DNA from: Flavobacterium pallidum
GTDB lineage: Bacteria; Bacteroidota; Bacteroidia; Flavobacteriales; Flavobacteriaceae
Assembly: GCF_003097535.1 (NCBI RefSeq)
Contig: NZ_CP029187.1
Location: 124,001-188,000, forward strand
Reading direction: 5' to 3'
DNA length: 64,000 nt
Part shown: positions 45,026-55,900 of the stretch, piece by piece
Numbering within the stretch: the stretch's first letter is position 1
Layout of the letters: every line of letters starts with the position of its first letter
The notes under the pieces: generated by a model
The model's database searches: none
What the model was told of the DNA's origin: nothing
The model's input: only the letters and a program-made list of their open reading frames with translations
Position numbers and translations under genes: made by a program

Positions 45026-45850
45026 TTATTTCTTTCTACGTTCTACGATATACTTATTACTCGGGTTCTGCTTAGCACGCGTCCTGTAACCTTTAGCTGG
45101 CAATCCTTTTCTTGAACGTGGATGTCCACCTGAAGAGCGTCCTTCCCCACCACCCATCGGGTGATCGACAGGGTTCATCGCTACCGGTCTTGTTCTTGGC
45201 CTTCTGCCCAACCATCTTGACCTACCGGCTTTACCGGAAACGATCAACTGGTGGTCAGAGTTGGAAACTGCTCCAATAGTTGCTGAACAAGTCAACAAGA
45301 TCAATCTTGTTTCTCCTGAAGGCATCTTGATGGTAGCATATTTTCCGTCCCTTGCCATCAATTGCGCAAATGTTCCTGCAGAACGAGCGATAACAGCTCC
45401 CTGACCTGGACGTAATTCAATACATGAAATTACAGTTCCCAATGGAATTTTGCTCAATGGCAATGTATTACCGATTTCTGGTTGCGCTTCAGCACCAGAA
45501 ACTAATTTCTGACCTACCTGCAATCCGTTTTGGGCAATAATATAAGTTTTCTCACCATCGGCGTAAGCCAATAAAGCGATGAACGCAGTTCTGTTTGGAT
45601 CGTACTCGATTGATTTCACTGTAGCCGGGATTCCGTCTTTAGTTCTTTTGAAATCGATAATACGATAACGCTGCTTGTGACCACCACCCGTATAACGCAT
45701 GGTCATCTTTCCTTGACTATTTCTACCTCCTGAGTTTTTTATCGGTGCGATCAATGAACGCTCCGGCTTATCAGTCGTAATAGCGTCAAAACTATTTACA
45801 ACTCTAAATCGCTGACCCGGGGTAATAGGTTTTAATTTTCTAACTGACAT
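45026..45850 (-). CDS. rplB: Ribosomal protein uL2
   Basis: A 274-residue protein essential for subunit association and peptidyl transfer ([76 protein letters not shown] with the conserved histidine). It lies 16 bp after rplW and 7 bp before rpsS. Confidence 0.98.
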   Translation of the reverse strand: MSVRKLKPITPGQRFRVVNSFDAITTDKPERSLIAPIKNSGGRNSQGKMTMRYTGGGHKQRYRIIDFKRTKDGIPATVKSIEYDPNRTAFIALLAYADGEKTYIIAQNGLQVGQKLVSGAEAQPEIGNTLPLSKIPLGTVISCIELRPGQGAVIARSAGTFAQLMARDGKYATIKMPSGETRLILLTCSATIGAVSNSDHQLIVSGKAGRSRWLGRRPRTRPVAMNPVDHPMGGGEGRSSGGHPRSRKGLPAKGYRTRAKQNPSNKYIVERRKK

Positions 45851-45866
45851 AATGCTGCCTTAATGT

Positions 45867-46157
45867 TTAGATATTATTGTAAAAATCTATTGTTTCTCCT
45901 TCTTGTACTTGTACGATTGCTTTCTTGAAGGCATTCGTCTTTCCACTGATCATACCACTTTTAGTGTATTTTGTACTTCTGTCCGGACGAACGTTCATGG
46001 TATTCACACTAACAATCGTTACGCCATAAGCAGCTTCAACAGCTTTCTTAATTTGTACTTTGTTGGCTTTTTTGTCAACCACGAAACCGAACTGGTTCAA
46101 AACCTCACCTTGTTTGGTTACTTTTTCAGTTACTATGGGCTTAATTATGATGCTCAT
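45867..46157 (-). CDS. rplW: Ribosomal protein uL23
   Basis: A 96-residue protein at the tunnel exit and a docking site for trigger factor and SRP (MSIIIKPIVTEKVTKQGEVL; QFGFVVDKKANKVQIKKAVEAAYGVTIVSVNTMNVRP). It lies 7 bp after rplD and 16 bp before rplB. Confidence 0.97.
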   Translation of the reverse strand: MSIIIKPIVTEKVTKQGEVLNQFGFVVDKKANKVQIKKAVEAAYGVTIVSVNTMNVRPDRSTKYTKSGMISGKTNAFKKAIVQVQEGETIDFYNNI

Positions 46158-46164
46158 ATCCCTA

Positions 46165-46794
46165 TTATTTGCTTAAATTTTCTTCAATTCCTTCTAAAGA
46201 ACCTTCCAAAAGCACAATATTATTTGCGTTAAGGATTGCGTAAGTACTTAATTCTGAGCTACTTACAACGTTAGAAGCCTTTAAATTGCGTGACGACAAA
46301 TATACATTTTTATTTGCATCACCCAACACGAACAATGATTTTTTGTTTTCTAACCCTAAAGATTTCAATACGTTAATGAAATTTTTAGTGTTTGGAGTGT
46401 CAAAATTGAAGTCTTCCAAAACGATCAGGTTCGATTCCTGAACTTTCAAAGAGAAAGCAGATTTTCTTGCCAGACGCTTCAAAGATTTGTTCAATTTGAA
46501 AGAGTAGCTTCTTGGCCTTGGGCCGAAAATCGTACCACCACCTTTGAATAATGGGTTTTTAATAGAACCCGCACGTGCAGTTCCCGTACCTTTTTGTTTC
46601 TTGATCTTACGAGTAGATCCGGTAACCTCTGCACGTTCTTTCGCCTTGTGCGTTCCCTGCCTTTGGTTAGCCAGATACTGTTTTACGTCAAGGTAAACAG
46701 CATGCTTGTTTGGCTCAATTCCAAAAACGTCATCAGAAAGCTGTACTTTTCTTCCAGTTTCCTTACCGCTGATATTTAAAACGTTTACTTCCAT
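46165..46794 (-). CDS. rplD: Ribosomal protein uL4
   Basis: A 209-residue protein whose extended loop (GTHKAKERAEVTGSTRKIKKQKGTGTARAGSIKNPLFKGGGTIFGPRPRSY) reaches the exit tunnel wall. In E. coli L4 represses the S10 operon through its leader; a hairpin in the rplC leader here (47439-47460) makes a similar control worth testing. Its ATG overlaps the rplC stop in TAATG, so translation is coupled. Confidence 0.97.
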   Translation of the reverse strand: MEVNVLNISGKETGRKVQLSDDVFGIEPNKHAVYLDVKQYLANQRQGTHKAKERAEVTGSTRKIKKQKGTGTARAGSIKNPLFKGGGTIFGPRPRSYSFKLNKSLKRLARKSAFSLKVQESNLIVLEDFNFDTPNTKNFINVLKSLGLENKKSLFVLGDANKNVYLSSRNLKASNVVSSSELSTYAILNANNIVLLEGSLEGIEENLSK

Positions 46795-47411
46795 TACTTC
46801 TGAATGATTACATAAGAGTTGTTGTGTCCCGGAACAGCACCTTTAACCAAAATAAGGTTCTTGTCTGCCAAAACTTTCAATACTCTAAGGTTTTGTACTT
46901 TAACATTATCTCCACCCATTCGTCCAGCCATACGCATTCCTTTGAATACGCGTGACGGATAAGATGAAGCTCCCACAGAACCAGGTGCCCTCAAACGGTT
47001 GTGCTGACCGTGAGTTGCTTGTCCAACACCACCAAAACCGTGACGTTTTACAACACCCTGGAAACCTTTACCTTTGCTAACGCCCTGCACGTCCACAAAC
47101 TCACCTTCTTCAAAAATAGTCACGTTGATCACGTCACCTAATTTTTGCTCCGTTGCGAAATCCTGGAATTCAACGACTTTTTTCTTAGCAACAGTTCCAG
47201 CCTTTTTGAAGTGGCCGATAGCCGCTTGCGTGGAATGTTTTTCAGTTTTGTCATCGAAACCAAGCTGCAACGCTTCATACCCGTCAACACCTTTGGTTCT
47301 GACTTGGGTAACAACGCATGGTCCAGCTTCGATCACGGTACAAGGGATGTTTTTCCCGTTCTCGTCGAAGATGCTGGTCATGCCGATTTTTCTACCAATT
47401 AACCCAGACAT
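46794..47411 (-). CDS. rplC: Ribosomal protein uL3
   Basis: A 205-residue protein beside the peptidyl-transferase centre ([77 protein letters not shown], the tip loop that carries the methylated Gln in some species). It is the first gene of the long ribosomal operon here, because rpsJ is separated from it by a terminator and a new promoter. Confidence 0.98.
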   Translation of the reverse strand: MSGLIGRKIGMTSIFDENGKNIPCTVIEAGPCVVTQVRTKGVDGYEALQLGFDDKTEKHSTQAAIGHFKKAGTVAKKKVVEFQDFATEQKLGDVINVTIFEEGEFVDVQGVSKGKGFQGVVKRHGFGGVGQATHGQHNRLRAPGSVGASSYPSRVFKGMRMAGRMGGDNVKVQNLRVLKVLADKNLILVKGAVPGHNNSYVIIQK

Positions 47412-47438
47412 ATTAAATATTTATAAATTACTAAATTT

Positions 47439-47460
47439 GAGAACAGCACATACTGCTCCC
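47439..47460 (-). promoter_or_regulatory. Hairpin in the rplC mRNA leader
   Basis: On the minus strand GGGAGCAG (47460-47453) pairs with CTGTTCTC (47446-47439) over eight positions, two of them G-U, with a 6-nt loop. It lies between the promoter and the ATG at 47411. A ribosomal-protein autoregulatory site is possible but unproven. Confidence 0.45.
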
Positions 47461-47471
47461 ATTCGAGCGTG

Positions 47472-47501
47472 CAAAAGTATAACATTTATTTGTTTATGCA
47501 A
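47472..47501 (-). promoter_or_regulatory. Promoter of the rplC-rplQ operon
   Basis: On the minus strand TTG (47501-47499), a 19-nt spacer and TACTTTTG (47479-47472) form a full match to the Flavobacterium consensus. The leader to the ATG at 47411 is about 55-60 nt. Confidence 0.65.
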
Positions 47502-47604
47502 ACTATTGATTCTCCTTTTTTTAAGATTTTTTTTAAACTGTCAAAAAAATACCAAAAGCCGCCCAAATTAGAGCTACTTTTCAATTTCTTCTAGAAGAAT
47601 AAAA

Positions 47605-47635
47605 AAATCCGCCGGAAGAAATTTCCGACGGATTT
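47605..47635 (-). terminator. Terminator between rpsJ and rplC
   Basis: A 13-position stem with one mismatch (AAATCCG and CGGAA pairing with their complements) encloses a 5-nt loop. On the minus strand it is followed by a T run. It lies 23 bp after the rpsJ stop and splits the classic S10 cluster. Confidence 0.85.
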
Positions 47636-47657
47636 ATAATTAAGAAGCTGCAGATAC

Positions 47658-47963
47658 TTATACTTTGATCTCTACTTCAACTCCGCTTGGCAACTCTAAT
47701 TTCATTAGGGCATCAATGGTTTTTGAAGACGAAGAGTAAATATCAATTAGCCTTTTGTAAGACATTACTTCGAACTGCTCTCTCGCTTTCTTGTTTACGT
47801 GCGGAGAACGAAGTACTGTAAAAAGTTTTTTGTGGGTCGGCAACGGAATTGGACCAGTTACCACTGCACCTGTACTTTTTACTGTTTTTACGATCTTCTC
47901 GGAAGATTTATCAACCAACATGTGATCGTAAGATTTCAATTTTATTCTGATTTTTTGACTCAT
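47658..47963 (-). CDS. rpsJ: Ribosomal protein uS10 / NusE
   Basis: A 101-residue protein ([85 protein letters not shown]). Besides its 30S role, S10 is NusE, which links NusG to the ribosome and to antitermination complexes. That is of interest because a specialised NusG is encoded in this window. It is the last gene of the rpsL-rpsG-fusA-rpsJ operon and is followed by a terminator, with no tuf gene between it and fusA. Confidence 0.98.
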   Translation of the reverse strand: MSQKIRIKLKSYDHMLVDKSSEKIVKTVKSTGAVVTGPIPLPTHKKLFTVLRSPHVNKKAREQFEVMSYKRLIDIYSSSSKTIDALMKLELPSGVEVEIKV

Positions 47964-47974
47964 TTTCTTTAGAA

Positions 47975-50131
47975 TTAAGCGTTACCTTTTGCTTTTTTGA
48001 TTACAGCTTCCGAAATGTTGGCTGGTGTCTCAGCGTAGTGTGAAAACTCCATGGTAGAAGTTGCACGTCCTGAAGATAATGTCCTTAATGTAGTTACATA
48101 ACCGAACATTTCAGAAAGCGGCACATCAGCCTTGATGGTTTTCGCACCATTCCTGTCACCCATGTCATTCACCTGGCCGCGACGACGGTTGATATCACCT
48201 ACGATATCCCCCATGTTCTCTTCCGGTGTAATAACTTCCATTTTCATGATAGGCTCCAGAACAATCGCACCGGCAGCTTTTGCCACTTCTTTGTAACCAA
48301 GCTTTGCAGCCAATTCAAAAGAAAGTGCATCAGAATCCACAGGGTGGAAAGATCCGTCCAAAAGCGTTACTTTCAGACTGTCTACCTGATAACCTGCCAA
48401 AGGACCTGTTTTCATCGCTTCACGGAAACCTTTCTCTACAGAAGGGATGTATTCTTTTGGAACGTTACCACCTTTTACGGCATTAACAAACTGCAATCCT
48501 ACAGGCACTTTACCGTCTACTTCATCAGCTGGCTCAAGAGTAAACACGATATCACCGAATTTACCACGACCACCCGATTGTTTTTTGTAAGTTTCCCTGT
48601 GTGTAGCAGATTTTGTAAATGCTTCTTTATATTCAACCTGAGGTTCGCCCTGGTTTACTTCTACTTTAAACTCACGCTTCATACGATCCACAAGGATGTC
48701 AAGGTGAAGCTCACCCATTCCTGAAATGATCGTTTGGCCTGAAGCCTCGTCTGTACGTACCGTAAATGTCGGATCCTCTTCAGCCAATTTAGCCAAAGCC
48801 ATACCCATCTTATCTACGTCAGCCTTGGTTTTTGGCTCGATCGCGATACCAATTACCGGAGCAGGGAATTTCATAGATTCCAGGATGATAGGATTTTTCT
48901 CGTCACACATCGTGTCACCAGTCTTGATATCCTTAAATCCAACAGCCGCACCAATATCACCAGCCTCGATGTACTCGATCGGGTTTTGCTTGTTGGCGTG
49001 CATCTGGTAAATCCTTGAAATACGCTCTTTGTTACCTGAACGTGTGTTCAGAATATAAGAACCTGCATCCAAACGTCCTGAGTAAGCACGGAAGAAAGCC
49101 AGACGACCTACGAATGGGTCAGTAGCAATCTTAAATGCCAAAGCAGCGAACGGCTCCTTTACATCCGGACGACGCAAGATCTTGGTTTGGTCTTCTTCCA
49201 ACAAATCAGCATCATCAGGATGGATTCCTTCGATACCTTCTTTATCCAATGGAGAAGGCAAATATTTACAAACTGCATCCAGCATGAACTGCACTCCTTT
49301 GTTTTTGAAAGAAGAACCGGCAATCATCGGGATGATGGCCATATCCATAGTAGCAGCACGCAATGCATTGTTGATCTCTTCTTCAGTGATAGAATCCGGA
49401 TCTTCCATGTATTTATCAAGCAGGTTCTCATCGTAATCAGCAACTGCTTCGATAAGGATATCCCTGTACTCTTTTACTTCATCCACCATATCAGCAGGAA
49501 TCGGCACGATATCGAAAGTAGCGCCCTGGGTTTCATCATGCCATACGATAGCCTGATTCTTTACCAAGTCAACTACACCTTTAAAGTCTAATTCTTCACC
49601 GATTGGAAGAGTGATCGCTACAGCGTTTGATTTCAACATATCACGAACCTGTTGGCAAACCCCAAGGAAGTTTGACCCCTGACGGTCCATTTTATTCACG
49701 AATCCCATACGCGGCACACGGTACTGGTCAGCAAGCCTCCAGTTCGTCTCTGATTGCGGCTCAACACCATCAACAGCAGAAAACAGGAAAACAAGACCAT
49801 CCAATACACGAAGTGAACGGTTTACCTCTACGGTAAAATCCACGTGCCCCGGGGTATCGATAATGTTAAAGTGATAAGATTGTGAGCTTGGGATTAATTT
49901 ACCCTGCTCAGTCGGGAAATTCCACTCGCATGTCGTAGCAGCCGAAGTGATCGTGATACCACGCTCCTGCTCCTGCGCCATCCAGTCCATTGTTGCAGCA
50001 CCATCATGCACTTCACCAATTTTGTGTGATTTTCCGGTATAAAAAAGGATACGCTCTGTCGTTGTCGTTTTACCGGCATCAATGTGAGCAGCAATTCCAA
50101 TATTTCTTGTGAATTTTAAATCTCTTGCCAT
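47975..50131 (-). CDS. fusA: Elongation factor G
   Basis: A 718-residue translational GTPase. G1 is [17 protein letters not shown] (15-31), G2 region [12 protein letters not shown]3 DTPGHVDF and G4 NKMDRQG. Domains III-V follow, ending with the EF-G C domain ([27 protein letters not shown]). It drives translocation and, with RRF, ribosome recycling. It lies 9 bp after rpsG and 11 bp before rpsJ. Sequence and length fit the housekeeping EF-G rather than a specialised paralog. Confidence 0.98.
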   Translation of the reverse strand: MARDLKFTRNIGIAAHIDAGKTTTTERILFYTGKSHKIGEVHDGAATMDWMAQEQERGITITSAATTCEWNFPTEQGKLIPSSQSYHFNIIDTPGHVDFTVEVNRSLRVLDGLVFLFSAVDGVEPQSETNWRLADQYRVPRMGFVNKMDRQGSNFLGVCQQVRDMLKSNAVAITLPIGEELDFKGVVDLVKNQAIVWHDETQGATFDIVPIPADMVDEVKEYRDILIEAVADYDENLLDKYMEDPDSITEEEINNALRAATMDMAIIPMIAGSSFKNKGVQFMLDAVCKYLPSPLDKEGIEGIHPDDADLLEEDQTKILRRPDVKEPFAALAFKIATDPFVGRLAFFRAYSGRLDAGSYILNTRSGNKERISRIYQMHANKQNPIEYIEAGDIGAAVGFKDIKTGDTMCDEKNPIILESMKFPAPVIGIAIEPKTKADVDKMGMALAKLAEEDPTFTVRTDEASGQTIISGMGELHLDILVDRMKREFKVEVNQGEPQVEYKEAFTKSATHRETYKKQSGGRGKFGDIVFTLEPADEVDGKVPVGLQFVNAVKGGNVPKEYIPSVEKGFREAMKTGPLAGYQVDSLKVTLLDGSFHPVDSDALSFELAAKLGYKEVAKAAGAIVLEPIMKMEVITPEENMGDIVGDINRRRGQVNDMGDRNGAKTIKADVPLSEMFGYVTTLRTLSSGRATSTMEFSHYAETPANISEAVIKKAKGNA

Positions 50132-50140
50132 TTCTTATGA

Positions 50141-50617
50141 TTAAAATCTAAAGTGAGAGAATGCTTTGTTTGCTTCAGCCATCTTATGAGTATCCATACG
50201 TTTCTTAACGGCAGCACCTTCTTCTTTAGCAGCTGCTAAAACTTCAGAGGCCAAACGTTGCGCCATGGATTTCTCATTTCTTCTACGAGCGTAAAGGATC
50301 ATCCATTTCATTGCCATGGAGATTTTACGGTCTGGGCGAATTTGCATCGGGATTTGGAATGTCGCTCCACCCACACGACGCGAACGTACTTCTACGTGCG
50401 GCATCACATTAGTTAAGGCATCTTTCCAGATTTCCAGTGATGATTTTTCAGCATCCTGTTTCTTAGCCTCTACGATGTCAATCGCGTCGTAAAACACTTT
50501 GAATGCTGTTGATTTCTTTCCGTCCCACATTAAGTTGTTCACAAAACGGGTTACCAGTTGGTCATTAAACCTCGGATCTGGTAAAAGGGGTCTTTTTTTG
50601 GCCGCTCTTTTTCTCAT
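50141..50617 (-). CDS. rpsG: Ribosomal protein uS7
   Basis: A 158-residue 16S 3'-domain organiser ([91 protein letters not shown]). It lies 22 bp after rpsL and 9 bp before fusA. In E. coli S7 controls the str operon by binding the rpsL-rpsG gap; the gap here is too short for that structure. Confidence 0.98.
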   Translation of the reverse strand: MRKRAAKKRPLLPDPRFNDQLVTRFVNNLMWDGKKSTAFKVFYDAIDIVEAKKQDAEKSSLEIWKDALTNVMPHVEVRSRRVGGATFQIPMQIRPDRKISMAMKWMILYARRRNEKSMAQRLASEVLAAAKEEGAAVKKRMDTHKMAEANKAFSHFRF

Positions 50618-50639
50618 GTCTTTTTCTTAAAAGTTTAAA

Positions 50640-51023
50640 TTACTTTTTAGCTTCTTTAGGGCGTTTTGCTCCGTACTTAGATCTTCTTTGCGTTCTTCCT
50701 GCAACACCTGACGTATCAAGTGCACCACGAACGATGTGATACCTAACTCCAGGCAAATCTTTTACCCTTCCACCCCTAACTAATACTATCGAGTGCTCTT
50801 GAAGGTTGTGTCCTTCACCAGGGATGTAAGCGTTTACTTCATTACCGTTAGTCAAACGTACACGCGCTACTTTACGCATCGCAGAGTTTGGCTTTTTAGG
50901 TGTAGTGGTGTAAACACGCGTACAAACCCCTCTTCTCTGAGGACAAGAATCCAAAGCTACCGATTTACTCTTCTTAGTTATCTGGGTTCTTCCAGTTCTT
51001 ACTAATTGTTGAATTGTTGGCAT
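50640..51023 (-). CDS. rpsL: Ribosomal protein uS12
   Basis: A 127-residue decoding-centre protein ([101 protein letters not shown]). The lysines in TTPKKPNSA and GRVKDLPG, where streptomycin-resistance substitutions occur, are the wild-type form. It is the first gene of the str operon, with a full consensus promoter at 51077-51106. Confidence 0.98.
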
Positions 51024-51057
51024 AATTAAATACTAAAAATTTCTTGTTTATAAAATT

Positions 51058-51073
51058 CCCGCTTTTTACGGGG
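51058..51073 (-). promoter_or_regulatory. Hairpin at the 5' end of the rpsL leader
   Basis: CCCG (51058-51061) and CGGG (51069-51072) enclose a 7-nt loop just after the predicted transcription start. It may protect the 5' end or serve in regulation. Confidence 0.35.
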
Positions 51074-51076
51074 TTG

Positions 51077-51106
51077 CAAATGTAGTGATAATTTTAAACG
51101 AAACAA
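51077..51106 (-). promoter_or_regulatory. Promoter of the rpsL-rpsG-fusA-rpsJ operon
   Basis: On the minus strand TTG (51106-51104), a 19-nt spacer and TACATTTG (51084-51077) fully match the consensus, with the same spacing as the rplC promoter. The leader is about 50 nt. Confidence 0.65.
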
Positions 51107-51205
51107 ATCTTAAAACATTAATTTTCAATACAATTATCCAACACCGTAATTTTTACAACAAATAAGCGTTTTTTTGAGTTATTTTTATCCGAAAATCAAA
51201 TCGCT

Positions 51206-52867
51206 TTGAAACGTTTCCTTTTGCTGTTTTTTATTTTTTTTGCTTCCGCAGATGGGATCGCGCAGCAACTGACCTTGAAGATTTCAGGCGGAAATGATAT
51301 TGAAAACCGGATCATCGATTCGGTTTCCTATAAGAAAAAGCATGCGGACCTTAAGTCTGTCAAAAATGCTGTCACTCAATTTTCGGAAACGCTGACAAAA
51401 ATCGGTTTCCTTGAAAATACCATTATCGCTTCAGAAAAACACAGCGACACGATTTACAATTACGCCGCTTCTTTAGGCCAAAAAACAAAATCGATATTCC
51501 TCTCGATTCCCGTCGGGCTACAAAATGAAATCGCAATCGACAGTAAATCCGGAATCGCAGAAGTCGGCATCACTTCTGCGGAAGCGTTTTTAAAAAACAT
51601 CACGTCACAACTGGAAAACCGAGGCTTTGCTCTGGCAAAAATCAAACTGGACAACTTCAGGAAAAATGGCAACAACCTTTATGCAGACCTTATAGTGGAT
51701 TTCGGGACGAAAAGACAACTCAATGATATCGTCATCAAAGGCTACGAAAAATTCCCCGAAGGCCATCTGGCGAACATCAAAAGGCAATACCGCAAAAAAA
51801 CGTTTTCACAACAAAACCTGAAAAGGATTTATGACGACTTTGAGAAATTCCGTTTTGTAAAGCAGACCAAATACCCTGAAATCCTTTTCACGAAAGACAC
51901 CACGAAAGTGTATGCCTACCTTGAAAAAGCGAAACCGAGCAAGTTTGAAGGTTTCATAGGCTTTTCAAACAATGAGCAAAGCAATGTGAAGCTTAACGGC
52001 TATCTTGACCTTTTGCTGGTCAATATCCTGAATTCCGGCGAGGAACTTTCCTTATATTGGAAAAGCGACGGCGAAGACCAGAAAACGTTCAACCTCGGAC
52101 TGGAACTGCCTTATATCTTCAAATCACGGCTCGGGCTGAAGACTTCCCTGAACATCTTCAAGCAGGACAGCACGTTCCAGAATACAAGGACAGCGATAGA
52201 CCTTGGCTATTTTTTCGATTACAACAAACGACTGTATTTAGGCTACCAGTCCGCCGAATCAAGTGACATACAAAATCAAAACACAGCTTCCATCAGCGAT
52301 TATGAAAACGCTTTCATCACCGCTGATTTTGAATACCGTGGTTTCAAAACCGGCGATTTCCTTTTCCCTGAACAAACAAGGCTCAGCCTCAAAGCAGGAA
52401 GCGGATCACGCAGATCGAAACTCAATGCTGACAGCCAGGCATTCATCAGTCTCGATGCATTCCATAATTTTTACCTGGACGAAAAAAACATCTTTCATAT
52501 CAGGACGCAAAATTATTACCTCAAAAGCACACATTACATCATTAATGAATTGTACAGGTTTGGCGGCATCAACTCGGTAAGAGGATTTAACGAAAACAGC
52601 CTGCAGGGAAACACGTTGCTGACTATATTAACGGAATACCGATTTCGCATTACGCAAAGCTTATACCTGCACAGCATCACCGATTATGGATATTTTGAAG
52701 ACAGTGCTGCTAAAAATAATGGCACTTTGTTCGGTTTTGGGTTTGGCTTCGGGCTTTTGACAAAGAACGGCCTGCTTAATCTTGTTTACGCAAATGGCAA
52801 TGCTAATCATCAGGAAATCAAACTTTCAAACTCCATTGTACACATAAGTTTTAAGACAAATTTTTAA
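51206..52867 (+). CDS. Outer membrane POTRA/beta-barrel protein (BamA/TamA/ShlB-like)
   Basis: A 553-residue protein. The signal peptide MKRFLLLFFIFFASADGIAQ starts at a TTG codon; there is no ATG nearby in frame. Residues of about 20-240 contain POTRA-like segments (AEAFLKNITSQLENRGFALAKIKLDN; RQLNDIVIKGYEKFPEGHL; FSQQNLKRIYDDFEKFRFV). The C-terminal half is a beta-barrel with the Omp85-type motif YRFGGINSVRGFNENS and a terminal HISFKTNF. It is smaller than BamA and lacks a patatin domain. Possible roles are protein insertion or secretion across the outer membrane. Single gene, divergent from rpsL. Confidence 0.8.
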   Translation: MKRFLLLFFIFFASADGIAQQLTLKISGGNDIENRIIDSVSYKKKHADLKSVKNAVTQFSETLTKIGFLENTIIASEKHSDTIYNYAASLGQKTKSIFLSIPVGLQNEIAIDSKSGIAEVGITSAEAFLKNITSQLENRGFALAKIKLDNFRKNGNNLYADLIVDFGTKRQLNDIVIKGYEKFPEGHLANIKRQYRKKTFSQQNLKRIYDDFEKFRFVKQTKYPEILFTKDTTKVYAYLEKAKPSKFEGFIGFSNNEQSNVKLNGYLDLLLVNILNSGEELSLYWKSDGEDQKTFNLGLELPYIFKSRLGLKTSLNIFKQDSTFQNTRTAIDLGYFFDYNKRLYLGYQSAESSDIQNQNTASISDYENAFITADFEYRGFKTGDFLFPEQTRLSLKAGSGSRRSKLNADSQAFISLDAFHNFYLDEKNIFHIRTQNYYLKSTHYIINELYRFGGINSVRGFNENSLQGNTLLTILTEYRFRITQSLYLHSITDYGYFEDSAAKNNGTLFGFGFGFGLLTKNGLLNLVYANGNANHQEIKLSNSIVHISFKTNF

Positions 52868-52910
52868 AGATTGTTGTTAAATAGTGCAGTTCTTTAAACA
52901 AACACTTGGA

Positions 52911-52936
52911 TTGTTAACGAATTTTTAAGATATTTG
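52911..52936 (+). promoter_or_regulatory. Weak promoter candidate for the SusC operon
   Basis: TTG (52911-52913) precedes GATATTTG (52929-52936) by 15 nt. This is one base off TAnnTTTG with a short spacer. The ATG follows at 52963. Confidence 0.3.
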
Positions 52937-52962
52937 GTTATAACTAAATCAAATTAATAAAT

Positions 52963-55900
52963 ATGAAACCTAGATTAACAAATTACTTTGCAGTACTTTT
53001 TGTGCTGTTTGTGCAATTTGCATTTGCACAGGAAAGGACGGTTAGCGGGACTGTTTCAGACAATAGTGGCTTACCGCTTCCTGGGGTAAGCATTGTTGTT
53101 AAGGGAACGCAAACCGGTACCCAGACCGATTTTGATGGTAAATTCTCCATCCAGGCAACACCTTCAACCGTATTGGTGTTCAGTTTTATCGGCATGAAGA
53201 CACAGGAAGTTACTGCATCTTCCACAAGCCTGAGTGTAAAAATGGTTGAAGATGCCGTTGAACTCGAAGGCGTTGTAGTGACGGCTTTCGGAATTAAGAG
53301 AAATCCTAAAGACTTAGGATATTCGGTCAGCAGTGTAAAGGCTGCGGACCTTACTGAAAATTCGGAGCCGGATTTGGTGAGGTCCCTTAATGGAAAAGTT
53401 CCTGGTGTAAACGTTAATGTTTCCAGTGGTGTTGCGGGAGCTGCAAACCAGATTACGATCAGGGGTATTTCTACCTTCGGCAATAGCCAGCCATTGATTG
53501 TGGTAGACGGGGTTACGTTCAGCAATAATGAAATCACTACCTCGAGCCAGGTCACAGGCGGCGGTGGATATGAGTCAGCCTTATCCAGTTTGGACCCGAA
53601 TGACATCGCTTCTGTTAACGTGCTTAAAAGTGCTGCGGCATCTGCTTTGTACGGTTCAAGGGCTTCGAATGGAGTAATTGTCATTACGACAAAATCAGGT
53701 TCACCAAAATCGAAGCTGGATAAAAAACTAAGTGTCAATGTCGGCACAGGCACCTATTTTGAAACTATCGCGAATCTTCCTGAGTATCAAAATAAATATG
53801 GAGCCGGTTCTAATTTTAATTATGGCGCAGCATCAAACGGTTCGTGGGGGCCAAGTTTTGAATCCCTTACCACAATCCCGACCTGGGCAAATCTTCTCGA
53901 AGCTTTTCCTGAGTTAGGGCCAACTCAGCCGTATGTTGCCCATCCAAATAACGTGAAAGATTTATTCCGTACCGGAACTGTTTTGGAAAACACGTTAGGA
54001 TTAAATTATTCAGGTCAGGATGGGAGCTTCAACCTTACTATTTCAGATTTAAATCAGGATGGTTATATCCCATACAATACTTATGACAGGACCTCGGTTT
54101 CTACAGGAGGTAATTTCAAACTTCCAAACGGACTTACCGTGGGTGGAAATATGAGCTATTCAAAAACGACGCAGATTGGCGGTTTCTTTGGAGAAAATCA
54201 ATTTGACGGATCCTCGTCTTCTTTCGCCAGAACCTTATATTTAGCAAGGAACTGGGATTTTAATCTGCCTTACGAAGACCCGGTAACAGGACAGTCTGTA
54301 ATACCTAATTCAGGTTATGACCATCCATTATGGTCATGGAAACATGACAGGATTATAACAAACACCAACAGGACTGTGATCGGCGGTAATTTGTCTTATA
54401 ATTTTAATGACCATATTTCTGCATCGTATCGTCTTGGATATAATAAATATGACCTGGATCGTCTTGAAATCAGGGATAAATATTCAAGAGCTGATGGTGG
54501 TGTGGGAACATTGCTTTCAGACCGTTTCACTAATACCGATATAGAATCCACATTATTATTCAACTTTAACTATAAGTTAAATGCAGATTTTGGATTGGAA
54601 GCCATCGTCGGAAGTAATATATTAGATACGCAATCCTCGAGGATTTCGTTTCAGGGGAAAGAAATGATTCTTCCAAACATTTACAATCTGAAAAACACCA
54701 AGAATATTGCCGATCTGCTTGATGAAGGCACCAGGAAGCGTAATGCAGGGGTTTTTGCAGATGTCACATTTTCGTTCAGGGATTACCTTTTCCTGAATGC
54801 TACAGGAAGAAACGAATGGAGTTCAGTATTGCCGAAGGATAACAATTCTTACTTCTACCCTTCTGTGAGTACTTCGTTAATCCTGACCGACGCGTTAAAA
54901 ATGAATAGCAAGGTTTTAACTTTTGCAAAACTTAGGGCTGCCTACGCAAAAGTCTCTAAAGACACGGATCCAGAATTTTTGAACATCGTTTATTCATTGG
55001 GTCAGGCATATCATGCCCAACCGGTTATCAGCAATAATACGCAATTGGGCGACCAGCAAATCACCCCAGAATTTTCGAATGAATTTGAATTTGGTACAGA
55101 CCTCGAGTTTTACAACCGAAGAATCGCCTTGGATTTAAGTATATACAGCAAAAAGACTACAGACCTGATCAACCAGGTGAACGTGCCTATAACCAGCGGT
55201 TACCAGACATATACTACCAATGCAGGCGACATGACTAACAAAGGGGTGGAAATTGGCTTAACACTCGTGCCAGTGCAGACACAAAGCTTTAAGTGGTCCG
55301 TCCTGACTAACTTTACAAAAAACAAAAATGAGGTTACCAAAATTTTTGCAGGCATCAGTAAATTACAGCTAGACCCTAACGAGATAGGATATGCAATGGT
55401 AGGCCAGCCATTCGGTGTATTTTACGGTACAAGGTTTGCACGTGATGCGAATGGCAATTATCTTATAGACCCTTCAACCGGAGGAATACTTGCCGATCCG
55501 GAACTGGGTGTAATCGGCGATCCGACACCGGATTTTAAAATGAACTTCATTAATACTTTTACCTATAAAGGATTCACTTTAAAAGCGCAGGTAGACTGGA
55601 GAAAAGGTGGCGATATCAGTTCAACTACAATTGAATCGTTGCTGGGCCGCGGTGTTACAAGAGATACTGAAGACAGGGAGCACACATTTATTATCCCAGG
55701 CTACTATGGAAATCCTGACGGAACTCCAATGCTAGATGGCAACCAGCAACAAATCCCAAACACCTCACAACTTACCATGAATGAGCTTTATTTCTCACCT
55801 GGAAGCAGCAACACTTTTGCAATCAACAGTGTTGATGAAGCGGATATTTATGACGGAACGGTAATCAGGTTAAGGGAAATAAGCTTAACTTATGATGTCC

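Noticed and set aside
52983-53753. 256-codon minus-strand open frame inside the susC-like gene
   Set aside because: It is antisense to the plug domain of a clear SusC protein and has low-complexity Leu/Thr/Pro composition typical of a shadow frame.
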